64,000 nucleotides of DNA, taken from positions 5,766,001 to 5,830,000 of the forward strand of contig CP053167.1 of NCBI GenBank assembly GCA_014607495.2, given 5' to 3'. The notes under the pieces are model-generated. The model searched no databases. It saw nothing but the letters and a program-made list of their open reading frames with translations, and was not told the origin of the DNA. The translations under genes were made by a program, and so were the position numbers. This DNA is from Carposina sasakii (lineage: Eukaryota > Arthropoda > Insecta > Lepidoptera > Carposinidae). Shown piece by piece: positions 11,473 through 25,409 of the stretch. How positions within the stretch are numbered: position 1 is the stretch's first letter; every line of letters starts with the position of its first letter.

Positions 11473-11694
11473 CATGTCTGCCCGTGGGCTTTGTACGAGA
11501 CGATTAAGGGTTTCCGGGAGGTGGGCAGCTATACCTCCTTTGTTGACCACATAGTCCAAAAATCACAATGCGATCACCAACCCGCCTGCCTAGCGGGTGA
11601 CTATAGGCTAAAACCCCCTACGGCAGTAATCTTCTGGCGTGCCCTGGGGGATGCCTAGGTCCAGCGGATTGCAATATGCTGACGTGTGTGTATG
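11473..11694 (+). repeat. Family L repeat (unit 2)
   Basis: Duplicate of the repeat at 1969-2190 at the constant 9504 offset. Confidence 0.65.
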
Positions 11695-14600
11695 AGTTAG
11701 GTACCATTACTTTTGGGGTGGCGTAAAAGCACTAGTATAAATTGCCAATTGAAAAAATATTACAGCATTTCGGGCAAGATTTTTCAAGAGATATGAGGAA
11801 CATGAAATTGCGACCAAAACGAAAACACTTGTAGTAATTTTCGACCAAGGCTTATAAGGTGAGAATGTAAATAGTCTAGTCAGATGTATAAATATTTATT
11901 ATATACAAAGTCCTACAGCAGAATCTATGGTTTCGAAAGTCCCAAGGACTTATAAAGATGTGTTGGACAGAGGAGAATGGTCAAATGTAAGAAGGCAATT
12001 TTGTATTTAGTTAGTTATTACATTTCATGGCTCCATACTTGTATTTAAATTATGGTCGTTAAAGCTCTGGACGTTTACTCTGAAGTGACGATAAACGAAG
12101 TATCGGCCGAATATCGATGTGTTTCCTACTACGAACTTCCTTCGATCGGATCAGTCGCGCCGTTTATTCATTCGGTCTGATCGAACTCTATTTGACAGGT
12201 ATAAGGCTAGATAATAGAAAGCTTATAATATTAGTCAATGTGAATTATTTTCTATGGTTCCGAATGAGTTGTGAACTCAGATGAATGAATCCGAAGCAAT
12301 TTCGTAGTAGGGTCAAAGGCTGTCAAAGGCTTCGATTCGGTCGGGCTTCGGTCGGACCGAAAGATTCGAAAGCGGCATTTCAGAGTAGATCCCCTGATAA
12401 GTGCTGAAATATTATCCTGATTCATAACCCTTCTCATTTGTAGAAGGGGAAAAAACAAAGTTATTTAACAATGTGGTTAGAACTAACTGCAACCCGAAAC
12501 TTTCAGCAACACGTCGCTAACCTAACCACATTTGGCCGCACTAAACATTGCTTAACTTTTATTATCGGTCGCATCCAGCCTTGACACCTGTGTTATTAGC
12601 AGTTGACAGATAAATAACAAGGATACAGTAAACGCCTACATTCGAACACCTGATATAAACCGAGTATTGCGAAAAACATAATGGAAGATGTCAGTAAGTC
12701 GATACCATCACTTTAACCATCACCTGTCGATAAAGAATGAATGGGTAATATGCTTATGCGATTCCCAAATTATTTAGTTAAGGCGCTATGTAAATTATTT
12801 GCCATGTAAGAGACGAAAAACTTAGGGAACTTGCAATTGAGACTATTACCGGATCTAGACCGGAATAGAGGCCTACTGTGTGGAGGTTCTGTGCCCTATT
12901 TAGGGGACATAGATATGGAAATCAAACAATCAGAATAAAAAAATGTTGAATTCTTCAAATTTTCTTTTCATTACTAGCAAATCGTTACAATATGGGTCCT
13001 GGCGTGTTAGATCTCGTAGTCAAATACTTAACAATCCAAATAAAGAAAAAATATTTAGTACCCAGGGCTTTACTAAAAATACATACGTTAACTGCATCTT
13101 CCGTGTAATAATAATTAATAAGGAACTTAAGATGTAGCAACTTGTCATCGATCTTTGCACCTGTCCTTGCCACGCTCACTAAACCAGACTTTGGATATCT
13201 TTCGTGTGCCTGCCTTTCTGACATCCCTTTTGTGGGTATACTATGTATGTATATAGGTATATCAGTATGTATCGGTGTAAAATTTACTCCGACAGTTGCT
13301 TAAATATTTATATATCATAAATTCCCCAAGATTAAGATATTATCACATGAATGGGCTACATGTAATCCATTGGGAACCAGTGCCTTATACGATATCATTG
13401 GAATTGAATGCGAGTTTTTTGCTCCTTTTCCTCGATGTTCAAGTCGGAATCGACATTGCAAAAGCGGGTCAGACGATGGATCTGTATGGAGCATGAAGCA
13501 AATATACAGTGGAATAGTGATAAATGTTGTTCTTTGGCAATTAAGCACGCGTGGTGACGAACAAACATAGTCATACTTTATATAAATCGGCGGAAGTATT
13601 CAAATCACCATCCATTTTTGGCATGTCAAACTAAACTCTACGAGCACGTGGTAAGCCGACCGCCGCCGCTTTTCATTATGTGACTGGGTCAGATGGATGG
13701 TTATATTTTTTCACAGACATACCACAATCTAATCCGGGAACGAATGTGACATAACATTTACAATAATTATTATTAATCTGACTGAACGTTTGTGATAATA
13801 CGAGTATGAAGATGTTTGGATATTACAAAAAATTACCAAACGATGGAACTTGGCAGTTATAGGTTGATGATCACATAGACGAAAATGCTATTACATCTAC
13901 TATTTTCCGGGTGATTTTCACAACGATCAGATAGTCTATCTAAAGGATAAAATTTTTATCCTTTTCTTAAATTTGATCAAGATAGAGACAGCATCAAGTT
14001 TATACCTCAGACTATATTTTATGGCTATTGGTAAACACGCCATTAAAATAAATAAAAATATTACCACAACATCTCCAGATTCGGCGGGAAAAGCTGGAAG
14101 GGTAGCAGGTGTAATTTTCTTGTAAAAATCAAAAATTATTTGTAAATGGCTTGTATGTGTCCGTAAAGTGATGTTTTCTGTAGATGAGTTATATTTTGAT
14201 TACTTGTGATGTGAATCTAGTGCGTGTGCATGGTTTTATACGCAGGTAAGCTGAGTAAAACTTTAGCCGGAATACGATCTCTTCATGTAAGTTAAACAAC
14301 TGCAATTATTTTTCATTTTGACTAACTAACTAACTTTACTCTTGTTTTGTTCTTGAGGATTTTCCCGACGTTTCCATTCGTCATCATCATTATCATCCAT
14401 CATAAATTCAGAAATCATTTACTAAAGACAATGGCTGTATGTGCTTAGTTCCCCTTGCCTTTCCTTCGGGATAAACTAAACAAAAAAAAACAACATCTCC
14501 ACCTTGAAATGACTTCAGGGTACCGAGGATGGTACAGCCCATAATTACGGTGCAGTCTGGACAACTTGTGGTTTGCCTTACGTAATCTTAAGTCGATAAT

Positions 14601-15956
14601 CACTTCTAAATGTGATTTTCGTTATAATTAGTTTTTTTAGTAAGCTTGCTAAAATATTAGTAAATATTTTACATTCAGAATTCGGATCCTGCTTCGCTTT
14701 GGCTCTGCCCAATTATAAGAAGATATGTGGTACCTACTCATATCTCTTACTTAAACCTACGTAAAGTATAAAGTTTTTATTGACCTTTACTCGTACTACA
14801 CTTCTTGGATTTAAGAAAGATACAATTTACAACAAGTTCAACACCCGTATTTATAACCAAGAAATTACTTATTGCAAATTCTTAAACTAGGTACCTATTT
14901 TAGATGTCATTACTTAATATAAGAATTATTTCAACTGTTTTATACGTAGGTACCTACTTAAATTAAAATTGTTACTAAGCAATTACTTTTACCAAAGTAA
15001 GTAATTACTTTTTATTTATAAACATGGGTGTAGGCAAGTATAACAGAAGGGTAAGTGCTTATGCAAAATATTGAGCTCACAAAAATTACTTCTTCCACTT
15101 ATTACATAAAATGCATAAGAAAGTAAAGTATTACGATTAGATAGGTAATCAACGAAATGTCTGATGAAAAGTGGTATACCATAAGAAGAGGTCATGACCC
15201 ACACTTACATACAATTTAGCCATTCATATAACTTGTTTTTATATATTTTATTGCTATTGCATCCACATAACTGATGGGCTGACTAATTACATTGTGTAAT
15301 ATAGAAACTATGCTGTTATAGAGAACGTGATAAATGCCCATATATAATTTACATCCTATGTTAACATACATATGTAGGAATTTGTTAGATACTGATACAA
15401 TGATTATATTACTCATTTAAATTAATTAGATAGCGGAAGTAGGCTCACTGCATTATAAAGTGTATTCGCTCAATCTACGTGGTTAGCTCCTGTGGATAAG
15501 TCTACATTTTCCAAATCAATATGCCGATAATGGAGATATAATATTATTTAGTACATACATATCTATAATTATTATGTTGTCTCAAACCTTAAAGTGTTCA
15601 TTGTATTGTAGACCTTACCTGAAACAAACAATAATGAATCATTAGTTAATACATAGCACACAATAATTATATATGTTACATCAATAAAAAAACGTACTTG
15701 GCTGCATTTCACATACATGTTACAGCAAAACAAAACGTACTTAACTGCATTTCCACTATGCTACGTTGCTAAGGATGCGTTTAATATCCACAATCACAAT
15801 TCATTGACAACGTGGACCATGTTGGATATCACACGCATCCATAGCAGCGTAGCATATCTACCACATGTCTGGTGGGAAGGCAGCCTAAACAAGGTGTATT
15901 TTCTACTTAGTCCAAGATACTTCCGGTCTAGAAATTTATTTGCTAAATATTCTATC
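11695..15956. other. Long stretch without recognised genes (unit 2)
   Basis: Duplicate of 2191-6452. Contains the divergent patch 14739-14964. No recognisable gene. Confidence 0.5.
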
Positions 15957-16016
15957 GTCATCAGCCTATTGCAGTCCACAGCTGGACATAGGCCTCCCCC
16001 AAGGCACGCCACAAGT
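15957..16016 (-). repeat. Family L 3' fragment (unit 2)
   Basis: Duplicate of 6453-6512. Confidence 0.6.
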
Positions 16017-17810
16017 TACAAGTTACTTCCCTCTACTTACCTCCTAGGTAAGTTTCTTGAACTTTAATGGAAATCAGATATGGTATATGACCATGAATAG
16101 CTTACGTGTTAGGAATATTTACTAAAGCAACATGTAGGTATTAATTTATATTATTCAACAGTCACAAAGATATAGTGACTTCAAGGGCTACAAAGAGTAA
16201 CTTGTATCACGAATTCACGATATTTAAATATCTTTATATTAACATTATATTAATTAACTCATCAGTTTTAATACTTATTTACTACCTTCAGCAGTTTTGG
16301 TTATCCCCTTTATTGAAATACAACCATATTAGTTTGTATGTATAATTTTATATATATCATAATAATTATGATAGATATAAGTATTATAAGTACTTCGAAA
16401 GTGATATATTAAAGGGGTAAAATTATATAGGTACATAGTTTAAATAATATTTAATATATAAACAATTATATTACAATTTGCTAATGGAATTAACTTATAT
16501 GGGTCAATTAGATTCACCATATTCTGCACGATTTAACGTTTCATAATATAAATATATAAACTATATAGCTTCTACGTGTGTAGGTATATAAATACACAAT
16601 GTTTGTAAACAAAACAAACGCCTAAAACTTTAACTAAATTAATAAACACGTTTTATTACACATGCCAATCTCATGTGTTGAAAGACGTTCAATTTAACGG
16701 CGCAAAAAGCTTTAAAGTCTAGCCTGTGTAGATGTGACCTTTAGCAGCGGTTCAACACATGGCAATACATTTTAGACCTTTACATTAATGATCAGGGTAC
16801 TTAGACAATGGAACGATTTTTCGAGCGACAGCAAGGTTCGCTAAGATATCGAAACATAGCGGTTACACTTCATCACACGTCATTTAACGAGCGCGCTGAG
16901 ATAAAGGCGCGAGATATTACAGAAAATGGTCCTTAAGAAAATGCAATGTACCAATTTCCTGAGCGACGACGAGATTCGGTAAGTTATCGAAACATTTCGA
17001 CCAATGGCGGTTAGAAATCAAAGCTTCCTATTGGAGGAAATGGTCCGAAAACTTTGCGAGCTTCGCTGTCGCTTTTACGAGCTATTTTCTTTCTTATATT
17101 CCTAAACATTTTGAATTACCTACTAGTATTACTAGTAGTAGCATGTAAAGGGTAGTAAAGATTTAAATAATAATTTGTAGTCTATTAATTTTATTAAAGA
17201 CTATTAAGTACTTATTTTATTGGCCAAATAAAAAAATAAATTGGTACATCGTCTAAGCAGCCCGCAGTGTGATGGATGACACGCTTACAGGGCACCGGAA
17301 ACTATGCAATTCAGATTTCACATACGTGTAAAACTTCACGCCTTTTAAGCTCATTAGATACTCGGCAAATCTATGATTTTATACTTACGAAATTGCAGAT
17401 TATCCGTGATAAGTATTACAAAATTTTAAACATTATCTAATTTTGATAGATATACACGTTTTGCTGCCTAATATCAATGAAATATTTTAAGCTGTGTTTA
17501 ACTTTAGACGTGGTTTTGTGATAATGCCAAATATGTTTATTTTTGTATCTAACTAGTAAACGCCCTTAGTCCACGTAAAGTTTAGAATTCCCGTTATTTA
17601 CGAGTACGTCACACAAAGAACACACCTCCAAGTTCCAAGTCTCGATGATCAGGGGCTTAAGGCTTCGCATTGCTTTGTCTACTTATTAATCATTCAGGAT
17701 ATACCTATAGAATGTGATATTATACTAGAATATGTTTGGGCTATTATTTAATCAACTTATTTTTGACGTTTAGATTTTGATGAAAATTATTTTGGGGTAA
17801 AATAAATAAT
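16017..17810. other. Stretch without recognised genes (unit 2)
   Basis: Duplicate of 6513-8306, including the family Z-like fragment at about 17550-17609. No gene seen. Confidence 0.4.
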
Positions 17811-17940
17811 ACATACATACATATAATCACACCTTTATCCCTTACGGGGTAGGCAGAGCACCAAGGGCCCATAGAACCACATGGTGCCACTTCTGATCAA
17901 TTATGAGGGTATAGTTGAAATGTATAAGGTCGGTTAGTAA
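17811..17940 (+). repeat. Family P repeat (unit 2)
   Basis: Duplicate of 8307-8436. Confidence 0.65.
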
Positions 17941-18353
17941 AATAAATAAATGTAGAGCTAAGAATTTTTACAGGCTTTTTCCTAGATGTGGGACAATATT
18001 ATAATATAATATGATAAAGTCAATGTTACTCAGTCGGCTAGGTAAAATAAGTACTAATTTAGTAACTTATTAATTAATTGTTTTTTTTTCTGATTACTTT
18101 TTTAGCGTATTTTGGGACATTACATGTGAAAATACTTAGGTAGGAAGCATCAAATCTTCCTCTACAATAGTCATTTCTGTATGTTGTGTATTCTACGTGC
18201 TGTGTTTCTGTTCTCACGACCAATCATTAGCTGTACGACTTTACTTACCCATCCAGATATAAATCGAGGTCAGTAATGTTTATACTCATCAAGTACGTAC
18301 AAAGTTTGTATGACAAATGATGGTAGCCTGAAGGGCTTTGCCATCTTTACCGG

Positions 18354-18534
18354 GCTAGGTGGCGTGCGCTTATGGCGCACAACCGAAAGAGTTTAAAACT
18401 ACGCGACCAATGCATCCCAGTTGCGGCTGGGATTTTGTCGCTTGGGGTTCTCCAGAACCCTTGATCTCGCACTCTTTTAAAGCGATTTGCCCGGGTACGG
18501 GGGGTTACCTCCAGGCCCGCAACCCGGAGCGTAC
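18354..18534 (-). repeat. Family K GC-rich repeat (unit 2)
   Basis: Duplicate of 8850-9030. Confidence 0.45.
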
Positions 18535-18935
18535 GCTCATGATGACTCCCGACAACTTTATTTCATTTAGTCATTTTAACCTAGTTGATTTTTGCCACAT
18601 CCCAGCATCCCACGGTTCCTCAATAAGCAATTGATTTTTCAAAAGTATTTAACAGCAATCAATAAATAAAGCTAGCAATAGTTTACGTAATTCGCGTTTT
18701 AAACAAGTTTCTGTGAGAACACAAAATGGCGCCATTGTCCGAGAATTTCGTGAAAATGACACCCACAAGTTACAAAAGACCATTGTTTTGTATTGCAATA
18801 ACTTAGATAACCCCGCCCTTGACGCTAAAATCATAATTAAACAGAAACATTTCATCTTTATTTAGTCATGTTACTAAATTGTAAATCGCGTGGGAAGTAT
18901 CAGAGATCTCTTTGATATTGAATTCAAATAATTTC

Positions 18936-19047
18936 TGATATTCTTTATTGCACTTAACAAACGGACATTATAGTCACTTCACGTTCAAGGTACAAAGAAT
19001 GTATAAAGACGGGCTTATCTCTTAAGCAGATTTCTTCCAGCATATAC
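18936..19047 (-). mobile_element. LINE 3' tail (unit 2)
   Basis: Duplicate of 9432-9543. Confidence 0.55.
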
Positions 19048-19110
19048 GGTCTTGTGCACTAAAAAGAAATAAACTGCAACTAAGTAGGTACCTTTAATAA
19101 GACATATTTA

Positions 19111-19150
19111 AATCTAATTTGTGTCATAAAAATATGACACAAATTAGATT
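19111..19150. repeat. Perfect 18-bp hairpin (unit 2)
   Basis: Duplicate of 9607-9646; both arms remain exact complements. The diverged fold-back fragment of 9651-9712 follows at 19155-19216. Confidence 0.8.
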
Positions 19151-19221
19151 AGATTTAGCTAGGTACACTATGGAGAACCTGTCAACAAATTTACAAACTC
19201 GAAATCATACTTTTATTCATA

Positions 19222-19382
19222 TCTTCTTCTTCATCTTCACCCTATTGCAGTCTACTGCTGGACGTAGGCCTCCCCCAGGGCACGCCACAAGGCTACTGCC
19301 ACAGGGGGGTTTTGCCCATAGTCACCACGCTGGGCAGGCGGGTTGGTGACCGCAGTGTAATTTTCGGACTATGTTGTCAGTA
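19222..19382 (-). repeat. Family L repeat (unit 2)
   Basis: Duplicate of 9718-9878. Confidence 0.65.
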
Positions 19383-20603
19383 TTATTTATTATTTAGTTT
19401 TATTATTAGTTTAATCATATAATATAAAGAAATTCTAAGAGAAATCATGAATGTTCAACCTGTTTTAAATGGAATAAGGAAATTAAAAGATTGTCAAAAC
19501 ACCTTCATAATCCATTGAATTTCATAAATAATATCTTCGCTCAAAAATTGCCGATACCTACTTGTTACTTAATTTTGTTATTATCTTGATATGGTTTTCG
19601 TGTTGACATGTTAAATCAATTTAATTGATTAATTAAGCCATCATTAACGTCAGCGTAAACTTTAAAATTAATTGATCAAAGTACCTATATTTACTTTTTA
19701 AAAAATAAAGAGATGACTTCATTAGGTCCATTCTGTTTTGAGTAGGTATTTATGGATTCGGTTGGTCAGTTGGTTAATTAGGATGCTCTTGTTTTAAGTA
19801 GGTAGTCTCCAGTTTTATCTGATACAGAGATGAGATGACCCAGTGATTCTAAAGGGTTATAATGTCTCTCTAACTTGCCCCCTACAATTAAGTTAGCAAT
19901 CAAATTGGGTGGTATGAAGGAATATGGACTAAGATTGACAATCGTGGCAAAGTAATCTTACGAGTACCTTTCTAGCTAAAATATTTACGGTGCATATTCA
20001 CATTTCATTATAATTCAGATATTACTAATATAAGCCCTTAAAACCTTTCACCCATCAAGCATATCCAAAAGGGCATAAGTTCATCACAATTTCATGGATA
20101 ATGAACCTTAAGCCGATGTCATAACCATAACGTAATTTATTAAATGTTAGATTTAATGACATAAAATCCCATATAGCATGTGATCAAGAATTACAATGTC
20201 TAATTAAAGTGCAATTTGCATATGGATATTATAATTTAATTACGATTTTAATTAATTATAATATTATTGTTCGCGCGATATATAACCCGTGGTTGCGAGC
20301 ATGGCGTTTAAATTCAAGCGGGGTATTATTGCTAATTTTGACGTTTCGTGTGACTGTATATCAATCCAATTACCGATTCAGTGTTGAACGTAATAAAGTT
20401 AATTTTACTTTCGCAATGGTAGCACCACTTCCATGAGTTGTCCAAAGGACGCGTCGCGCGCGGGTTCCGAATCTCTGTCATTGCCATGCTCGCATTTGGT
20501 GACTGGAAACACGCGCGCGGTTGATAAAAAAAACCCGCGTCACGTTTTTGCCATGCTACCGGTGCAGGGGTGCTACGAGTAACAGCTTTGCCTCTTTTCA
20601 TCC
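19383..20603. other. Stretch without recognised genes (unit 2)
   Basis: Duplicate of 9879-11099, with the same weak promoter-like and inverted motifs. Confidence 0.35.
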
Positions 20604-20699
20604 TGGTAGAGATGTATAAAACTCGAAATGTACGACTAACATGTTTATGGTAACGTGTTTATGGTACTCGTACATTTCGAGTTTTACACATCTCTACCA
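20604..20699. repeat. Hairpin at the duplication's right edge
   Basis: The left arm 20604-20635 starts TGGTAGAGATGT and the right arm 20668-20699 ends ACATCTCTACCA. They are reverse complements at 31 of 32 positions, with a 32-bp loop. The end of unit 2 homology (20662) is inside the loop. Unit 1 has only the left arm (11100-11131). The pair may be the terminal inverted repeat of a small fold-back element. Confidence 0.85.
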
Positions 20700-21226
20700 T
20701 CTAAACTAGCTTAAGTTAAATTAGTCTAACTTTGACAGGCATTCCATATATTTAGCTGTCAATTGTCTTTTTAACACTGTTTAACGAGTGTTTAATTTAA
20801 ATGTTGTTTTGAACACTATAATAGAATATGGCGTCATGGGGCGGAGCAATTCCCAATAGCACCCCTTGGAGTGTCATCAACGGGTTTTCACGAGTGACGA
20901 ACGACTATTATTCGTATTCTATACCCGGAATTGAACCGCTAAGGGCGCCAAGTGAAACCCCTCCGGTTTAATGGCACCCTGAACATAATTGTAATTCTTT
21001 TAAAATAAAAAAAAAATCCACATCTCTTAGTAACCTATGGTTAAACAAATTAGAATTCAATAGAAATAAAACTCAAATTAAGATGATAATTAGTAGGCAT
21101 TTGAATGAAAAACCTTTTGACCTTAATAATAAAAAATACCATATATATCTTCTTCCATATAAAGAATATTAATATTATAATGTGCTTTTAAATCATCAAT
21201 CATCAGATAATAACTTCTCTACATAC
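20700..21226. other. No recognisable gene
   Basis: GC-richer at about 20825-20980 (ATGGCGTCATGGGGCGG, AACCCCTCCGG), with AT-rich flanks. I do not recognise the block; it may be an interspersed repeat. Confidence 0.35.
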
Positions 21227-21412
21227 GAGTATTATAAAGCAAAGGCGCTTTCTGCTGTCTGTCCTTATGTATGCTTAGATCTTTGAAACTAGGGAACGGA
21301 GTTTTTGATGCGGTTTTTTAATAGATAGAGTGATTCACAAGGAATGTTTATAAAGTATAACTAGGGACCCGCCCCGGCTTTGCACGGAAGTAATGCACTC
21401 TCATGCGGGCGA
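21227..21412 (+). repeat. Family A repeat, best copy
   Basis: Contains AAAGCAAAGGCGC, GCTGTCTGTCCTTATG, TATGCTTAGATCTTTGAAAC, TTTTGATGCGGTTTTTTA, ATAGATAGAGTGATTCA and GACCCGCCCCGGCTTTGCAC. I recall this arrangement from many noctuoid genomes. Its 3' end resembles a CCGGGGC...CGAAGC-type tail. Non-coding. Confidence 0.55.
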
Positions 21413-24400
21413 ATCCATAAAGAATAAAGATATAGTGTGTCTGCAATTTTAGTGTGCTGACAACTGAGAAGATAGGTAATTTCTGGTCGGTGCAGACTCG
21501 CCTTTACAGACGTTTTACAGAATCTTTAGTCACCAACACGACGTGTTGTATTGAAAACACAAATTTGCAACTTTTGGCCGGTGTAGAAGGACCTAATATT
21601 ACATAATTATTATTATGAAGGTAATGTTTGGATTAGCAACATATCATTATTACCATCATTAAATAAAGGATCAAGTTTCGGCCTATTACCTACTCTTGAT
21701 GCCCTTGACACGCAATATGTACTTAATTTATACAAAACGTGGTCAGAGAGATTTATTTTCGTTTTTTTTTATGGAAAATTTACATATTTATCGCTAAAAC
21801 TTAGTTACGATGGAGATAAAAATGTGAAGATCTTTGCTTAAATTAGTTCTTGTGATCTCTTATAGAAAAGGAGGTTTAATAGTTAATAAAAATTGTAAAT
21901 GCAACTAATACATACATCCTCCCTACTTTTATTTTGTTTTATTTAAATGTCGTGTCCTAAATGTCCTTAGATTCTTATAAATTTTATGGTTATGACCTTT
22001 AAAAATGAGTTGTGATTCTGCTCAAAAAACTATTTGTAAACAACTTTGGTGGATTTTTCGTAGGTAGTCTATAGCCTTCTCCTCAAATATATAGCTAGTA
22101 ATCTAGGTATATCCTTAGAATACAGTATTGTAAAATATTATTAATTGGCAATATGCAGCTTCATTGGTGTCTTTATAATTACTAAGTTTCACAACAAAGT
22201 TGAGAGTGACGTGACAGCCATGATTGTCCCGTTCCCTACCCGTCGGAGATGGGCTTCGTAACAATGGCTCTGCCTATCTGCCATCATCGCATCACGCGTG
22301 GGCGAATCAAACATCAATCCAAATGCCAAATAGGAAAGCGGTTCGCACGATGGAGCTAATTCAGAAAGAGAATGGTGTTATAGAAAAATAAACATTTGAC
22401 CATGAGGGGGATAATAGGCAAGTTTTCTATACTAGGCTATTTTATACCGCTTCATATACTTTTACATATCCTATTTGGTACACCCTGCATAATGTAGTCA
22501 AGCGACCGTCGTCGTTGGGATGGGAGACTTTTTAAATGTCATAAAATGTATTAAAAAATATCTATCGGTGTAATCTGTAATACAAATATAATTATTAACT
22601 ATTTCTAAATTGTCATATACTTAAGTTTAATTTAACGAGTCCCTACCCAGCAGCTTAATTGTAGCGGACGTTATAAGACCACCTCCGTCAATATCTACTC
22701 CATGTTTCGTAAAGGGTAAATTGGGCATATTGAAATCAAATGTATTAAAGCGGCGGCAGTCGGTCAGGTGTTAGGGATCCGTATGAAATAAATATTAAGG
22801 TAATATAAGATATAAGATAACATATAAGATTTTGGTGAAATTTTGTGGAAAGTCACAGAAATGTCAAAGAAGTAATTAAAAATTACAGAATGATCTTAAT
22901 CAATAAAAAAATATGAACTTAAAATAAATTATGAAACCAATAAATAATATTTTGATGAAGTCTAGATTGAGGTGTACTGGAAAATAGTACGTGAAGAATA
23001 CTAGGCTTCATGTTCTGCCGAATATACAAGGCAGTAAAAAAAATACAGTAAAGAGCATGTACAAGATTCATTTGTTAAATTCACTGATTATCACGTAGTG
23101 GGCCGCGCGCGTTGTTGTTTATTCAATAATTTTACTATCTATCAATACGGAACCAAACGTCGTTTATTCGATTAACACTTGCCTTGTCCGGTTTTTTTCT
23201 TATATAATCATTGTAATAGTGATATAATAGTATAATGAGGATATTGTGAATTATGATAGAGCTAGTTTGTGTGAGATAAGTTTTATTTGAACTGAATGTT
23301 TACCGTGTAATATGTGTATACAGTTAGTTATGTATTTAATACATAATATAATGTTTGTATTTGCATTATTGTATTCCATATGGTTGGAATATGGAATATG
23401 GCTTTTAGAATCAATCATAGAAAAAGACAGTTTCAATTTTTGTAATATACTCAGGTTATACTTAGATTACTATTTACTTATACTTGTTCTCAAACAGACA
23501 GATAATAATTCTAAATTGCAACGAATTTAATATACCGAAAGTTAACGCAAATTAACTGTTACAAATCTAATACAAACACATGAAAGTGACAGTTGATTAA
23601 CGTACAAGAAACCGGGCAACTTTTAATCAAAATTAGATTCTGTCACTATATTTCCGGGAACAATCACAATATAATGTAGAATTCGAAATGTGAATCATCT
23701 GTATGATTCATAACATAATGTAACTTTCTATAGGTACACTGTCTACGATCGCGATCGCATCTTGATTATATTGCAAACGTGATGCGACATTGTACAATAC
23801 CGTTTCGGGGGGGTCTTAAAACTTTACTTTCAACGAAGTATTCTATGAATTGCATAATCTATACATGTACGATACAGACGGATCGATAACCTATCTTTTT
23901 AAGTCGGTTAAAAAACGCTTTGTCCTGAATGACTGAATGACGGATCAGCCACCTACTGATGATTTTTGAGTGGCATCCGATAGAAAAGGATTTTCCGAAA
24001 TTATCATGAAAACGGGAATTTTCTTATCAATATTATGAAAGCAAAAGTTCATCAATTTAAGTTTTCCATAATTATGGACTCTGTATACCTAAACTTAGGT
24101 ACAATGATAAAACCGATATAATACTTAAAATTTTAATACGCGGAAATAAAATTGCATTAGCGGAATTTCAAAAAGCAACCATTTTAGGTGCCCTGCGGCG
24201 ATTTCCCTTTCGTCGGTGATTCACCGAGATTTATCATCAAAAGTTATGCCGATGAAGATGTAATATGATGTAAAGCGATTTATGTTGACATAATAGAGCA
24301 TTTATATGCATTGATTTATGATTTATCTGTTTTATGCGAGTTTTATATTGCTCAAGTGAGCGGCAGTTAGTAATTTGATGAAAATTTGAGTATAGTGCAG

Positions 24401-25290
24401 ATGGCATACTACGTAGAAGCATGATAAATGGGCGTGATACGGTAGGCAGTAGTCTTATATTTATAAATAAATATTCACACATTTCACGATATCCTCATAT
24501 ATTCTTATCCGCATATAGAATAGAATCTAGAATCATTAATCGTTGACCCGAGTGCCTTTAAGGGAAAAGGTACCGCTAAAAACACGAACGAGTTTACTTA
24601 AGTCACTACCTAGACTGACTAGATTTTGGTTTGTAGGGTGCAAATTTCATCCAGTGATTGGATCATACTGCGCTTTGTAGGCTACATTGACGGTCGCAGT
24701 GTGTGCATAACTCTGATATTGTGTCTCCTATTAGTTTCTGTCATAGTATAATATCGGCGGTAGGCTTACCCCTTACCACGTGGGACTTAATAGCCTAACT
24801 GGTGAAAAGTGTGTGTGTAAATTGGACACTTCTGCCCAACTTCTTTGGGGGATGATGGACGAGACTATATGTATGTATTTATGTATAATATGGACCATAT
24901 TCTGTTATTTGATTTTCCTAACAGACCGTTTGTGTTCCCAGATTCGTTATGGCTTCGGCTCCATACACAAAATGGTATTCTCTACCGTATAATACAATCA
25001 ACTGACGTGCTTATTTGTTATTGCATCCTTCTTACATACAATTAACTACAGCTTAGATGTCATTAACGATACAAATGACAGATGACAGGTCCTATCGCCA
25101 TTATCAAAGTGAATCATGATTAATAGATGGAATACTATGTAAATTATAGTAGTGTATGCAAATAACGCGGATGTCGTACGTAACTTGGATTACTATTAAG
25201 TATTCTATGGTTGAGATGCCTGAAGCTATTGGTAGGTAATGTCCCATCCGTGGAGCAAAAACAAAAGAGAGTCGTGAAAATTAGTTAAAT
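21413..25290. other. Long stretch without recognised features
   Basis: About 3.9 kb with no gene or repeat I can name. ORFs are at most 81 codons. TACACCCTGCATAA near 22480 resembles a lone mariner-type terminus. CGATCGCGATCGC near 23750 is a short palindrome. Confidence 0.4.
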
Positions 25291-25307
25291 ATAAAATTCT
25301 AAAGTAG

Positions 25308-25400
25308 AAAAGGTCTAGAGGAAGACCCAAGAAGTGATGGAAGGAGTATGTGAAAACAGCTTCGAAGTATGAAACTACGAGTATGAGCAGAGAGAAGTAG
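25308..25400 (+). pseudogene. Non-LTR retrotransposon ORF C-terminal remnant
   Basis: In one plus frame the translation reads KRSRGRPKK, a stop, then WKEYVKT and more charged residues. The RGRPKKxW pattern is typical of the C-terminal end of lepidopteran RTE-like LINE reverse-transcriptase proteins. The stop and the shortness make it a dead fragment. The assignment rests on this single motif; the upstream sequence (25220-25300) shows no clear reverse transcriptase residues. Confidence 0.4.
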
Positions 25401-25409
25401 ATAACATAA

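Larger units (their letters stand above)
11195..20662 (+). repeat. Tandem segmental duplication, unit 2
   Basis: Second copy of 1691-11158 at offset 9504, same orientation. After 20662 the sequence continues into the second arm of a hairpin that unit 1 lacks. Unit 2 therefore retains the ancestral right flank, and unit 1 the ancestral left flank. Confidence 0.95.
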
